Assembly: GCA_947369165.1 (NCBI GenBank)
Contig: CANBKJ010000010.1
Coordinates: 1 to 58,270 of the forward strand
DNA length: 58,270 nt
Reading direction: 5' to 3'
From: an uncultured Lachnoclostridium sp.
Lineage (GTDB): Bacteria > Bacillota > Clostridia > Lachnospirales > Lachnospiraceae
Shown one piece after another: positions 50,636-58,270 of the stretch. Position 1 is the first letter of the stretch. Every line of letters begins with the position of its first letter. Made by a program: the position numbers and the translations under genes. The notes below the pieces were generated by a model. The model saw only the letters and a list, made by a program, of their open reading frames with translations. It was not told the origin of the DNA and searched no databases.

Positions 50636-52896
50636 TGCTCCAAAACCTCTCTTACCTCTTCTGTATCTTCCGATCGGAACTGTATCTCCGGGATCTCTGC
50701 CAGATCCTCCGGCTCATGCCATCCCGGATTTTTTTCATATATTACATTGTAACAGTAATTACAATAATTTACCACCGTAAAGTCATCTTTTTTCGGCGTG
50801 CTGATCTCCAGTTCCCGGCCCCTGCCCTCCGGACCGGAACACTTGCCCAGTTCCAGACTGGCACAGCCTTCTGTGGTCATAACCGCTGCTCTTCCATATG
50901 CCATATAACTATGCCCCCTCAGTCCCAGCCGGTCATATACCCTGCCCGCCCTGTGGTTCCAGAGATAGAGCTCCGGACCTGCGATCCACTCCCTTTTCTG
51001 GCCCCAGAGCTTATCCAGAACCGGAAGCGCTTCGATGGAGGACAGGACGGCTCCAGCACAGCCAGAGTCCTGGAAACAACTTCCATATTCTCTCCAGTGA
51101 TCGAGAAAGCGCAGTTTATTTTTTTCTCGTAACACTCTGGGAAGGGAAATATAATACCTGAATTCTCCCGCTTCTTCTGCCAGTCTGCTCCATTCTTCCG
51201 GCAAAAACTCCTCCAGCGGAAAATGCAGTCTCATATTAGTAGCATTTACCTTTGACGCCTTTTTTACTCCCTCCATTTGCCGAAAGTCTGTTATCTGTAT
51301 CATAGTGAAATGTTCTCCGCCAAAAAACTCTCCACAGGTTTCATTCATTTCCTCACTCTCAGAAATTTGTTCTGGTATCCTCCCTGCCTTTCGGCAGCTT
51401 CGCTCCAGAATCATTTGTTCCAGCATTTCAAAAGCCTGGCGCCGCAGGCTGGCGATGCTTCCCAGAGGCACAAACAGCTGCTCACCCACGGACAGATTCA
51501 GATCTTCAAATATAAACTGGCTCTCCCCGGTCTTTTTCAGACGTTTTTCTATATCCTCAGAACTCACTGGTTTTCCCTTCGCTCTCTCTGCCACAGCTCC
51601 CTCCCACTGACAGGACAGTTCTCCAAAAAACAACTTCAATCTGACTGGTTCACCACAGACTGCCCTGAAAATTCCCCGTATTGGAACTTTTGTGTTTTTC
51701 CTGCCATCTTCGATTAGGTCGTCAATCTCCTTTAATAACTCATTGTTCCTGGTACGGTATACCTTCTGCCCTGCCCGCAGCGGACTACCTTTTTTATAAC
51801 GTGCCCGCACCTTTCCAGACTTCGGAACTCCTTCCTTTAGTGTATATTCGTAGACACTTGCTGCCTCCTCATCCCGGAACTCCACTACGTCCTGGGGATG
51901 AAGGGGGATTTCCGCCCGGTACTCCACCCTATCTTTGTTGACAGCCAGTACCGTCCCCGCCAGAACACCATAATGACTGTTTTTGCTACGGTATATGATA
52001 TTTCTTTTGGATGGCTCAAATAAATACCCCCTGGTAAATCCTCCCCGGTTATAAATATCTGCCAGCTTCTGTATATCTTTTTTTAATTCTTTATCATCCA
52101 TTGGGATACCAGAAAGACAGGCATCGGCATAGGTCCGGTACAGATACGAAGTATAAGCGGTATAGGCAGGTTTTTTCATCCGTCCCTCAATTTTGAAAGA
52201 ATCCACCCCTGCCTGAATCAACTCTCCCACCTGTCCCAGTGTACACAGATCCTTCGGGCTCAAAAGATATCCTGCTTTTTTTCCCTCTGTTTGGTAAGGC
52301 AGCCGGCATGGCTGGGCACACATGCCGCGGTTGCCGCTTCTGCCGCCGATCACCTTGCTCATCAGACACTGCCCGGAATAACAGTAACACAGGGCACCAT
52401 GGACAAATACCTCGATCTCCAGATCTGTCACCTGCCGCATCCGGGTGATCTCCTGAATCGTCAGTTCCCGTGCCGGAACGATCCTTGTCACCCCAAAGGG
52501 CTTTAGAAGATTGGCGCCCTCCCCTGTCAGGAGAGTCATCTGGGTGCTGGCATGTAAATCCATCTCTGAAAAACGTTCCCTGATAAAATCCATGACCCCT
52601 AAATCCTGCACGATCACCGCATCCAGCCCGTGTTCATACAGTGGCCGGATCAAATCATATAAACTTCCTTCCAGCTCCTCCTCTGTCAGAAGGGTATTCA
52701 CTGTGAGGTAGATCTTTTTTCCATGCAGATGGGCAAAGTCCAATATGCGGCACAACTCTTCCACATCTGGATTTTCCGCAAAAGCGCGCGCCGAAAAACG
52801 GCTTGTCCCGGTATAAATAGCATCTGCCCCTCCATATATTCCTGCATAAATGGCTTCCCGGGACCCCCCCGGCGCCAGAACCTCAATCTTTTTCAT
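50617..52896 (-). CDS. U32-family peptidase / tRNA-modification-like protein
   Basis: A 759-residue protein. The N-terminal U32 region (about 1-330) starts KKIEVLAPGGSREAIYAGIYGGADAIYTG and holds the family signature EVFVHGALCYCYSGQCLMS, then a GNRGMCAQPC cysteine segment, which fits an iron-sulfur site as in TrhP/YegQ-type hydroxylation proteins and U32 collagenase-like proteins. The second half matches the DUF3656-type extension of long members. AAGGAG precedes the start at 52896. It follows zapA, a common arrangement in Firmicutes. Function in this organism is not certain. Confidence 0.9.
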   Translation of the reverse strand: MKKIEVLAPGGSREAIYAGIYGGADAIYTGTSRFSARAFAENPDVEELCRILDFAHLHGKKIYLTVNTLLTEEELEGSLYDLIRPLYEHGLDAVIVQDLGVMDFIRERFSEMDLHASTQMTLLTGEGANLLKPFGVTRIVPARELTIQEITRMRQVTDLEIEVFVHGALCYCYSGQCLMSKVIGGRSGNRGMCAQPCRLPYQTEGKKAGYLLSPKDLCTLGQVGELIQAGVDSFKIEGRMKKPAYTAYTSYLYRTYADACLSGIPMDDKELKKDIQKLADIYNRGGFTRGYLFEPSKRNIIYRSKNSHYGVLAGTVLAVNKDRVEYRAEIPLHPQDVVEFRDEEAASVYEYTLKEGVPKSGKVRARYKKGSPLRAGQKVYRTRNNELLKEIDDLIEDGRKNTKVPIRGIFRAVCGEPVRLKLFFGELSCQWEGAVAERAKGKPVSSEDIEKRLKKTGESQFIFEDLNLSVGEQLFVPLGSIASLRRQAFEMLEQMILERSCRKAGRIPEQISESEEMNETCGEFFGGEHFTMIQITDFRQMEGVKKASKVNATNMRLHFPLEEFLPEEWSRLAEEAGEFRYYISLPRVLREKNKLRFLDHWREYGSCFQDSGCAGAVLSSIEALPVLDKLWGQKREWIAGPELYLWNHRAGRVYDRLGLRGHSYMAYGRAAVMTTEGCASLELGKCSGPEGRGRELEISTPKKDDFTVVNYCNYCYNVIYEKNPGWHEPEDLAEIPEIQFRSEDTEEVREVLEQWSFLS

Positions 52897-52944
52897 CCTT
52901 ACTCCTTTTTACGTGTAACTAGTTCGACGGCACCGTAGAGCTAG

Positions 52945-52976
52945 AAAAACGGGAACCCGGCAACACCGTTTCCCGT
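52945..52976 (-). terminator. Terminator after zapA
   Basis: On the minus strand ACGGGAA (52970-52976) pairs with TTCCCGT (52949-52955) around 14 bases and is followed by TTTTT (52945-52949). It separates zapA from the U32 gene. Confidence 0.75.
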
Positions 52977-52997
52977 CTGTTTGCATGCACCAATTAT

Positions 52998-53615
52998 TTA
53001 TCTCTTTCCCCGCCGGTTTCTGTTCTCCAGATCTGTGATCCGCCGCTCTGCCGCCTCGATCTTAGCTTTCAGCTCACCATTTTCCTTCTCTGTCTCTTCC
53101 AGCCTGGCTTTCAGTTCCGTATACTCTTTCTCGGCATCTTCCAGTCTGGCCACATTTCCGCTATTCTCCGCCTCGACTTTAGAGAGCTTTTCTTCCAGCT
53201 CAGACACCTTTGTCATATTATCCTCGTTCTTCACGTTCAGCTCCACAATCTTCTTTTCCGCTTCCTCCAGATCGCCTTTCAGAGCTTCATTCTCCTGCCC
53301 GACCTTTTCTGTACCACTCTGGGAATCAAGGACTTCATGTTTCATCTCGAGCACCATCTTATCCTTGCGCTCATTTTCCTGTTGTATGTTCCAGGCCTCT
53401 TTCTTCGCCTTAAAATAATCGTCGGCAATATTGACTGCCAGAAGAATATTCCGAAGGTCCATGTCCAGGCTGTAATAATAATCTTTGTCCTTAAATTCCA
53501 TAAATTTACTGTTTATATAGGTCGCCACCTTCTGGAGATACTCGGCACTCTCAAATCCACAAATCGTATATTTTCTACCATTGATCAATACTTCAACGTC
53601 ATTTTTGTTCTTCAT
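52998..53615 (-). CDS. zapA: Cell-division protein ZapA with long coiled-coil tail
   Basis: A 205-residue protein. The N-terminal ZapA domain (about 1-90) starts MKNKNDVEVLINGRKYTICG, and the remainder is a charged coiled coil with E-x-E-K heptads to the end. ZapA binds FtsZ and bundles filaments at the septum. Classic ZapA is about 85-110 residues, so the coiled-coil extension (roughly 110 residues) is longer than usual. A consensus promoter is at 53656-53684. The start at 53615 is chosen by homology over an ATG at 53627. Confidence 0.85.
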   Translation of the reverse strand: MKNKNDVEVLINGRKYTICGFESAEYLQKVATYINSKFMEFKDKDYYYSLDMDLRNILLAVNIADDYFKAKKEAWNIQQENERKDKMVLEMKHEVLDSQSGTEKVGQENEALKGDLEEAEKKIVELNVKNEDNMTKVSELEEKLSKVEAENSGNVARLEDAEKEYTELKARLEETEKENGELKAKIEAAERRITDLENRNRRGKR

Positions 53616-53655
53616 GTTCAGCCCCATTTCCTTACAAACAATATGATTCTATACA

Positions 53656-53684
53656 ATTCTACACGATATTTGTTTATACGTCAA
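53656..53684 (-). promoter_or_regulatory. Promoter of zapA
   Basis: Minus-strand TTGACG (53679-53684), a 17-bp spacer and TAGAAT (53656-53661), 40 bp before the zapA start. Confidence 0.65.
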
Positions 53685-53709
53685 GATTCCTGCCTTCCCA
53701 GTTTCTCTC

Positions 53710-54381
53710 TTAGCCAAAAATCTTCTGGAACAAGTGCACATCCTGCAGAAGCCGCCCAAATCCCCGTATCGCATAATCAGAATCCCGTTGTATCTCTTCC
53801 CAGGAATCCGCTGATTTTTCGTCAAATACCCCCACGGTGCAAAAGCCTCCGGCCTTTGCTCCCAGAATTCCCTTATGAATATCCTCAAATACCAGGCATT
53901 CTTCCGGGGAACATCCTAGTTTTCCGGCCGCTTTTATGTATATGTCGGGATATCCTTTCCCCCGCTCCACTTCGCTGGTCTCTGTAAAGCACTCAAATAA
54001 ATCATACACTTTGTTTCTTTTCAGACACTCCGCGAATAAGGAAGCGTAGGAAGCTGTCGCCACTCCAAGATGAATCCCATGTTCCCGAAGGCATACCAGC
54101 AGCTCCCTGGCATAAGGCTTTATCTGCACATCTCTATGATAGGTCCGCTCCGCCATATCATTCCATTCCTTTATAATATCCTCCGGCCTTTCCTTCAGCC
54201 CAAAGCGATCGATGGTATAACAGGCTGTCTCATAAAATCCCAATGCCTGGATCTCCTTCTGATAGTCCGAGGGCACCTCAAAACCTCGTGTTCCTAAAAA
54301 ATCCTTATCCACCTGATCCCAGACCCACATGGAATCGATCAATGTCCCATCCAGATCAAAAATTGCTCCTTTTATCCTCAT
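53710..54381 (-). CDS. HAD-superfamily phosphatase (beta-phosphoglucomutase-like)
   Basis: A 223-residue HAD subclass I protein. Motif I FDLDGTLIDSM (residues about 8-18), the helical cap (about 20-85), motif II LGVATASYAS and motif III/IV CLVFEDIHKGILGAKAGG are all visible. The pattern resembles beta-phosphoglucomutase and phosphoglycolate phosphatase types. A phosphate-ester substrate is likely but not identified. It is followed upstream on the same strand by the SGNH hydrolase after 18 bp. Confidence 0.88.
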   Translation of the reverse strand: MRIKGAIFDLDGTLIDSMWVWDQVDKDFLGTRGFEVPSDYQKEIQALGFYETACYTIDRFGLKERPEDIIKEWNDMAERTYHRDVQIKPYARELLVCLREHGIHLGVATASYASLFAECLKRNKVYDLFECFTETSEVERGKGYPDIYIKAAGKLGCSPEECLVFEDIHKGILGAKAGGFCTVGVFDEKSADSWEEIQRDSDYAIRGFGRLLQDVHLFQKIFG

Positions 54382-54399
54382 TGGTATTTCCTCTCATTT

Positions 54400-55236
54400 T
54401 CATTTATTCAGATCTATCTGGGGAATGATCAGCTCCGCGATCACCCGATGCCCTTCCCGGTTGGGATGGGGATCGATACTCCGCCAGGAAATCATCATAT
54501 TGATCAACTTTTCGTCGCTGTTCTCAAAAGCACTCTTCACATCCACCAGCGCATATTTTCGGGATTTTTTTGATTTCTTTTTCTGGTTAAAAACACTTTG
54601 CACCCGCTTTGTCTCAAACCCCTTGTTTAGCTTCCTGATATACTGCTCAGCCATTTGTTCCAGATTTTTAGCGGTCTCTTCTGAGATGCCAAAGGAAATA
54701 TCATTACAGGGGTTATAAATATTGTTCACAAAAAGCTGCGCATTGGGGGCATTCTGGCTTATAATATCTAAAATCCCAGGAATGTTTTGACTAAATTTCT
54801 GACAGGCTTCCGTAAATAATCGGTCTCCATTTTTCTTGAAGTTCTGCAGATCCACATCCCGGGACAGATACTGCAGAAGGTCATTGGAACCGATGGAAAG
54901 GGTAATGAGATCTGCCTTTTGTATCGCTTCCATATAAGAATCATGCTGCTCGTTGTCTTCATTCCCGAGGATATCCAGCAGCTCATCGCTGCGGAGACCA
55001 TTTTCCCCAAAATTCCTCAATTGTACAGCGCCATAGCGATCTTCAAGGGCCGCTGCCACCCTTCCCACATAGGACTCCTTTTGAACATCCTCCAGCCCGT
55101 AACCACCAGCTATGCTGTCTCCTAACGCCACATATTGTACAATTTTATATTCATAATCTCCAGGCTTTGCCGTCGTATAGGGCATCAATATCACAAACAC
55201 CAGAACTACGATAAAAAAGACACGGACTATTTTCAT
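54400..55236 (-). CDS. SGNH/GDSL-type esterase or lipase, exported
   Basis: A 278-residue protein with an N-terminal hydrophobic segment (about 4-24, FFIVVLVFVILMPYTTA) acting as signal peptide or anchor. The catalytic blocks are YVALGDSIAGGYGL (Ser), the block with GENGLRSDEL (Gly), TLSIGSNDLL (Asn) and DPHPNREGH near the end (Asp-His). This matches extracellular SGNH hydrolases, probably deacylating a cell-wall or glycan substrate. The start at 55236 follows GGAGG; the frame opens earlier without support. Confidence 0.9.
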   Translation of the reverse strand: MKIVRVFFIVVLVFVILMPYTTAKPGDYEYKIVQYVALGDSIAGGYGLEDVQKESYVGRVAAALEDRYGAVQLRNFGENGLRSDELLDILGNEDNEQHDSYMEAIQKADLITLSIGSNDLLQYLSRDVDLQNFKKNGDRLFTEACQKFSQNIPGILDIISQNAPNAQLFVNNIYNPCNDISFGISEETAKNLEQMAEQYIRKLNKGFETKRVQSVFNQKKKSKKSRKYALVDVKSAFENSDEKLINMMISWRSIDPHPNREGHRVIAELIIPQIDLNK

Positions 55237-55344
55237 AGCAAAACCTCCACAAGACATGATCTTGTAGTAGTCTCTCCAGAAATGTCCCAATTATTCTATG
55301 TGAGCCTGGCATGAAATGGTACTATCGAGTGCAGCGGCTGCTTT

Positions 55345-55995
55345 TTAAAAGCTCTGAAACAGGCCCAGCACCCCCATCAAAGACGGGTAAATCTGCCAGG
55401 CGAGCCCTTTCATTTCTTCATCGGGTGCAATCATATCCGGCACCATGATCACCTTCATACCTGCGGCAGAGGCAGAACGGACACCGTGAAAGGAATCTTC
55501 AATGGCGTAAACCGCCGCAGGATCCAGCCCCATCTCCCTGCAGGCAAGCTCATAGATCTCCGGATGGGGTTTACTGTGAGTCACCATATCACCACAGACC
55601 ACCGTCTCGAAATATTTCAACAGTCCTGCCTGTTCCAATTCTTCCTCCGCCCTTACTCTTCTTGTAGAAGTGGCGAGCCCGACCCGGTAACCATTAATCT
55701 TGAGATAACTGAGAAGTTCCCTGGCACCACGCTTCACGGGCACTCCTTTTTCTTTCGTCTTTTCCTGAAACAACGCAGAGGCTTTTTCCCGAAAATGCTC
55801 ATAATCAAATTCTTCCCCATAGTAGTCCTGCACAATCCTTTTGGTCTCTGCGGAATTGGTACCGATACACCGGCAGAATACCTCGTCAATACCAGATATT
55901 CCATAGGTTTCACCAATGATCTTCCAGCAGGCCAGTACCATTGCCTCAGAATCAAAAATGACACCATCCATATCAAAAATAACAGCCTTATTCAT
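55345..55995 (-). CDS. HAD-superfamily phosphatase (beta-phosphoglucomutase-like)
   Basis: A 216-residue HAD subclass I protein. Motif I FDMDGVIFDSE sits at residues 6-16, the cap spans about 18-85, motif II VGLATSTRRV, the lysine in VTHSKPHPEIY, and motif IV AIEDSFHGVRSASAAGM. The sequence is a close match in pattern to beta-phosphoglucomutases and related phosphatases. AAGGAG eight bases before ATG 55995 fixes the start. The 138-bp gap before the Na/Pi gene contains a pair of direct repeats (56048-56095). Confidence 0.9.
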   Translation of the reverse strand: MNKAVIFDMDGVIFDSEAMVLACWKIIGETYGISGIDEVFCRCIGTNSAETKRIVQDYYGEEFDYEHFREKASALFQEKTKEKGVPVKRGARELLSYLKINGYRVGLATSTRRVRAEEELEQAGLLKYFETVVCGDMVTHSKPHPEIYELACREMGLDPAAVYAIEDSFHGVRSASAAGMKVIMVPDMIAPDEEMKGLAWQIYPSLMGVLGLFQSF

Positions 55996-56133
55996 AACAT
56001 GTTCTCCTTTGCATTTCCCTAATGGCAATAGAAAAATCTGCCCATGATGCCATCGAGCCAGCCTAACGGGTTCAAATTGGCACCGTCGAGCTAGCTCTAA
56101 TTATAGTAAAAAATGAAGAAAAGTTAAAGCGGT

Positions 56134-57894
56134 TTATGGCAATTTATAAATATTTTTGTATTCTTTATATTTTTGATTAAAATAAGTGTCCTCTCCCTTA
56201 TCCAGAGTATCCAGATACTCGTGGGTGTCAAGGGAATCCTCTTTGATCTGAATGACACAGACTCCGATGTTGGAGCAATGATCCGCCACCCTTTCAAAAT
56301 TGGTTGCCAGATCGCTGAGGATCAGACCCGTCTCAATGTTGCATTTTCCATTCTGGAGACGTTTTACGTGGCGCTTTTTCATTTTTTTGTTCAGACGATC
56401 CACCACTTCTTCCAGGGGCTCTATATCATTTGCCAATTCCTCATCTTCCTCTTCAAAAGCTCGGATGGAAAGATTCAGAATATCTGTTACCGCCCTGGTA
56501 AATACCTGCACCTCGCCCACTGCTTTTTCCGAAAATTTAAGCTTCTGGTCATAAAGTTTTCTCGCCGACTCCTCAATGTTGATGGCATGGTCGGAAATTC
56601 GCTCAAAATCTCCGATACAGTGAAGGATCGTCGAAAGGCTCCGGCTGTCCTTCTCCGTCAGGTTCCGGCTGCTGAGCTTCACCAGATAGCTTCCCAGCAG
56701 ATCCTCATAGTGATCGACCTCGTCCTCCATCCGGTATACCGCCTTCGCTTTCTTTTCATCGTATTTGTTGATCAGGGAAATGGCCTCCGTCAGCGCTTTC
56801 TGCGACAGTTCCGCCATCGCCGCCGCCACCTGTCGGCAGCGCTCCATGGCAAATGCTGGCTGCTCTAAAAATCTCTCGTCCAAAAGAGATCCCATCTCTT
56901 TTTTCTCCTTTTCATCCTCGTCCTCGCGGATCGTGATATATGCCAGCTTTTCCAATCCCCTGGCAAAAGGAAGCAGGATCAGCGTGGCAAATACATTGAA
57001 CACAGTATGAATAACCGCTATGCCGGCGGGTCCCGCCACGTCTCCAAAGAAATCAAAGGATACGACTGCATTGATCGAGTAAAACAGGATCATAAATACC
57101 GTGGTCCCTATTATGTTAAAATAAAGGTGCACCAACGCCGCCCGTCTGGCATTTTTATTCGCACCAACACTGGATATGAGCGCGGTCACACAGGTTCCGA
57201 TGTTCTGTCCCAGAATAATCGGAAAGGCTGTCCCATAAGTGATGGATCCAGTGGCACAAAGCGCCTGCAGGATACCCACAGAGGCCGAAGAACTCTGGAT
57301 CACTGCCGTGAGGAATGCGCCGGCCAGCATACCCAGTACCGGATTGGAGAACATCGTAAGAATTCCCGTAAACTCTGGAACATCTGCCAGCGGCTTCACC
57401 GCACCGCTCATCGTATCCATTCCAAACATCAGCACCGCAAAACCGATCAGGATCATCCCGATATCTTTCTTCTTCTGGCTGTTAAGAAACATGATAAATA
57501 CGATGCCCACCAATGCCAGGATCGGGGCAAAATTGGATGGCTTTAAAAACTGCATAAAAAGATTATCGCTCTCAATGCCAGACAGACTGAGGATCCATGC
57601 TGTGATCGTCGTACCAATATTGGCACCCATAATGATACCAATGGCTTGATTGAGTTTCATAATCCCCGAATTTACAAAACCCACCACCATCACAGTAGTA
57701 GCGGATGAGGACTGGATCACCGCCGTAACCATGGCTCCCAAAAGCACCGCCTTGACAGGATTGGAAGTCAGTTTCTCTAAAATCCGCTCAAGCTTTCCTC
57801 CTGACACCTTGGTCAATCCTTCTCCCATCGTGTGCATTCCATACAAAAATAATGCCAGTCCACCGAGCATAGTCAGTACATCAAAGATATCCAT
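56134..57894 (-). CDS. Na/Pi-cotransporter family protein with PhoU-like tail
   Basis: A 586-residue membrane transporter. Two inverted repeats each contain the QSSSA motif of the NptA/Na-Pi family (VIQSSSATTVMVVG and VIQSSSASVGILQ), with hydrophobic helices around both. Residues about 350-565 form a PhoU-like helical bundle that may control transport. Such proteins import phosphate with sodium or, in some bacteria, export it. AAAGGAG precedes the start. It stands alone between the HAD gene and the partial folC. Confidence 0.92.
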   Translation of the reverse strand: MDIFDVLTMLGGLALFLYGMHTMGEGLTKVSGGKLERILEKLTSNPVKAVLLGAMVTAVIQSSSATTVMVVGFVNSGIMKLNQAIGIIMGANIGTTITAWILSLSGIESDNLFMQFLKPSNFAPILALVGIVFIMFLNSQKKKDIGMILIGFAVLMFGMDTMSGAVKPLADVPEFTGILTMFSNPVLGMLAGAFLTAVIQSSSASVGILQALCATGSITYGTAFPIILGQNIGTCVTALISSVGANKNARRAALVHLYFNIIGTTVFMILFYSINAVVSFDFFGDVAGPAGIAVIHTVFNVFATLILLPFARGLEKLAYITIREDEDEKEKKEMGSLLDERFLEQPAFAMERCRQVAAAMAELSQKALTEAISLINKYDEKKAKAVYRMEDEVDHYEDLLGSYLVKLSSRNLTEKDSRSLSTILHCIGDFERISDHAINIEESARKLYDQKLKFSEKAVGEVQVFTRAVTDILNLSIRAFEEEDEELANDIEPLEEVVDRLNKKMKKRHVKRLQNGKCNIETGLILSDLATNFERVADHCSNIGVCVIQIKEDSLDTHEYLDTLDKGEDTYFNQKYKEYKNIYKLP

Positions 57895-58058
57895 AGGTTT
57901 CTCCTTTCAGCTTCTCTATCCTGTATATTCATTTACACAGGTTCAAATGCCTTATCATACAAGCATGAACGGCATTTTGAACTTTTGACCCTTGCATTAT
58001 CATATTATTATACGTATGTAAATTTCAAATATACGCCGGGTAAATTTCATGTAAAATG

Positions 58059-58270
58059 TTAGTAAAGGAGCTGATAGGCTTCTTTTAAGATCGAAAGAGA
58101 TCCAAATATAAACACTGCTCTTGTGGTATCCATTTCCCCAGTGTCGTTTCCGTCACTTTCTAATGCCCGTCCCAGGGCCTCTTTCATCGAATCACAGGGC
58201 TCTGCTTCCACTCCTCTTCGCGCCAGCTCACCGGCGAGGATCTCTGCCGAAAGTCCTCGTTTTGAAGGTG
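58059..58270 (-). CDS. folC: Folylpolyglutamate synthase, C-terminal fragment (cut by window edge)
   Basis: A frame running off the right edge reads leftward to a TAA at 58059-58061. The last 70 residues, including AVFIFGSLSILKEAYQLLY, resemble the C-terminal end of FolC (bifunctional folylpolyglutamate/dihydrofolate synthase), which usually ends with a V-FGSL-x-x-x-E motif. The call rests only on this tail, so other Mur-ligase-like proteins are possible. The gene is partial because the window ends, not because it is broken. Confidence 0.5.
   Translation of the reverse strand, partial: PSKRGLSAEILAGELARRGVEAEPCDSMKEALGRALESDGNDTGEMDTTRAVFIFGSLSILKEAYQLLY

Noticed and set aside
57973-57990. 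A TTTTGAACTTTT word upstream of the Na/Pi gene resembling half of the TetR operator
   Set aside because: Only one half-site is present with no matching second arm, so it is more likely chance in AT-rich DNA.

Overview
The window reads as chromosomal DNA of an anaerobic, saccharolytic Clostridia, most like a gut Lachnospiraceae. The reasons are: two full-length pyruvate:ferredoxin oxidoreductases, acetate kinase, class III (anaerobic) ribonucleotide reductase, an iron alcohol dehydrogenase, a YlbJ-type sporulation membrane protein, several glycoside hydrolases, and Gram-positive promoters with AGGAGG ribosome sites. Species cannot be fixed from the sequence alone. Most genes lie on the minus strand.

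Layout. 1-3.2 kb: a TetR regulator with a perfect operator, then fragments and small genes typical of integrative elements (a replication-initiator-like winged-helix protein, an ArpU-like protein, a DUF5348 protein), ending just beyond rpmF. 3.4-10.1 kb: housekeeping block rpmF, ackA, degV, ylbJ, a DivIVA/ATPase-like coiled-coil protein, rsmD and recG. 10.1-23.8 kb: a hybrid histidine kinase, dut, nrdG-nrdD, a sigma-like protein without region 4, an iron alcohol dehydrogenase, asnA, asnS and the first PFOR (nifJ1). 24-38.7 kb: an MCP and a carbohydrate region: a secreted duplicated GH43-like protein with a 10 x 12-residue linker, GH3, HAD hydrolase and GPH symporter (one operon), a 187-bp MITE-like inverted repeat, an Rpn-type nuclease, GH2 plus mannonate dehydratase, and a half-size DMT protein. 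38.9-44.6 kb: the second PFOR (nifJ2), divergent from a GntR(YtrA-type)-ABC transporter operon.

44.7-47.3 kb is an arsenic-type resistance island (arsR, PF03773-family permease, thioredoxin-fold protein, arsC). It is bracketed by two decayed transposon gene remnants, a TnpV-like C-terminus and a cysteine-rich KTR C-terminus, which I found by translating the intergenic DNA. 47.4-58.3 kb returns to the core genome: a Nudix hydrolase, a PBP and FtsW/RodA pair, a U32 peptidase, zapA, two HAD phosphatases around an SGNH hydrolase, a Na/Pi-cotransporter with a PhoU tail, and the truncated 3' end of a probable folC.

How the genes work together: PFOR, acetate kinase and alcohol dehydrogenase belong to mixed-acid/acetate-ethanol fermentation of sugars, which the GH43/GH3/GH2 enzymes and GPH symporter would supply. 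NrdDG, Dut, RecG and RsmD serve nucleotide, DNA and ribosome maintenance. FtsW/PBP/ZapA serve the cell wall and division. Mobile DNA has touched the window at three places at least: the left end, the MITE-like repeat at 33.2 kb and the ars island. Start sites were chosen by ribosome-binding site wherever the longest frame began upstream of it. All function calls are from reading the protein sequences, not from database searches.
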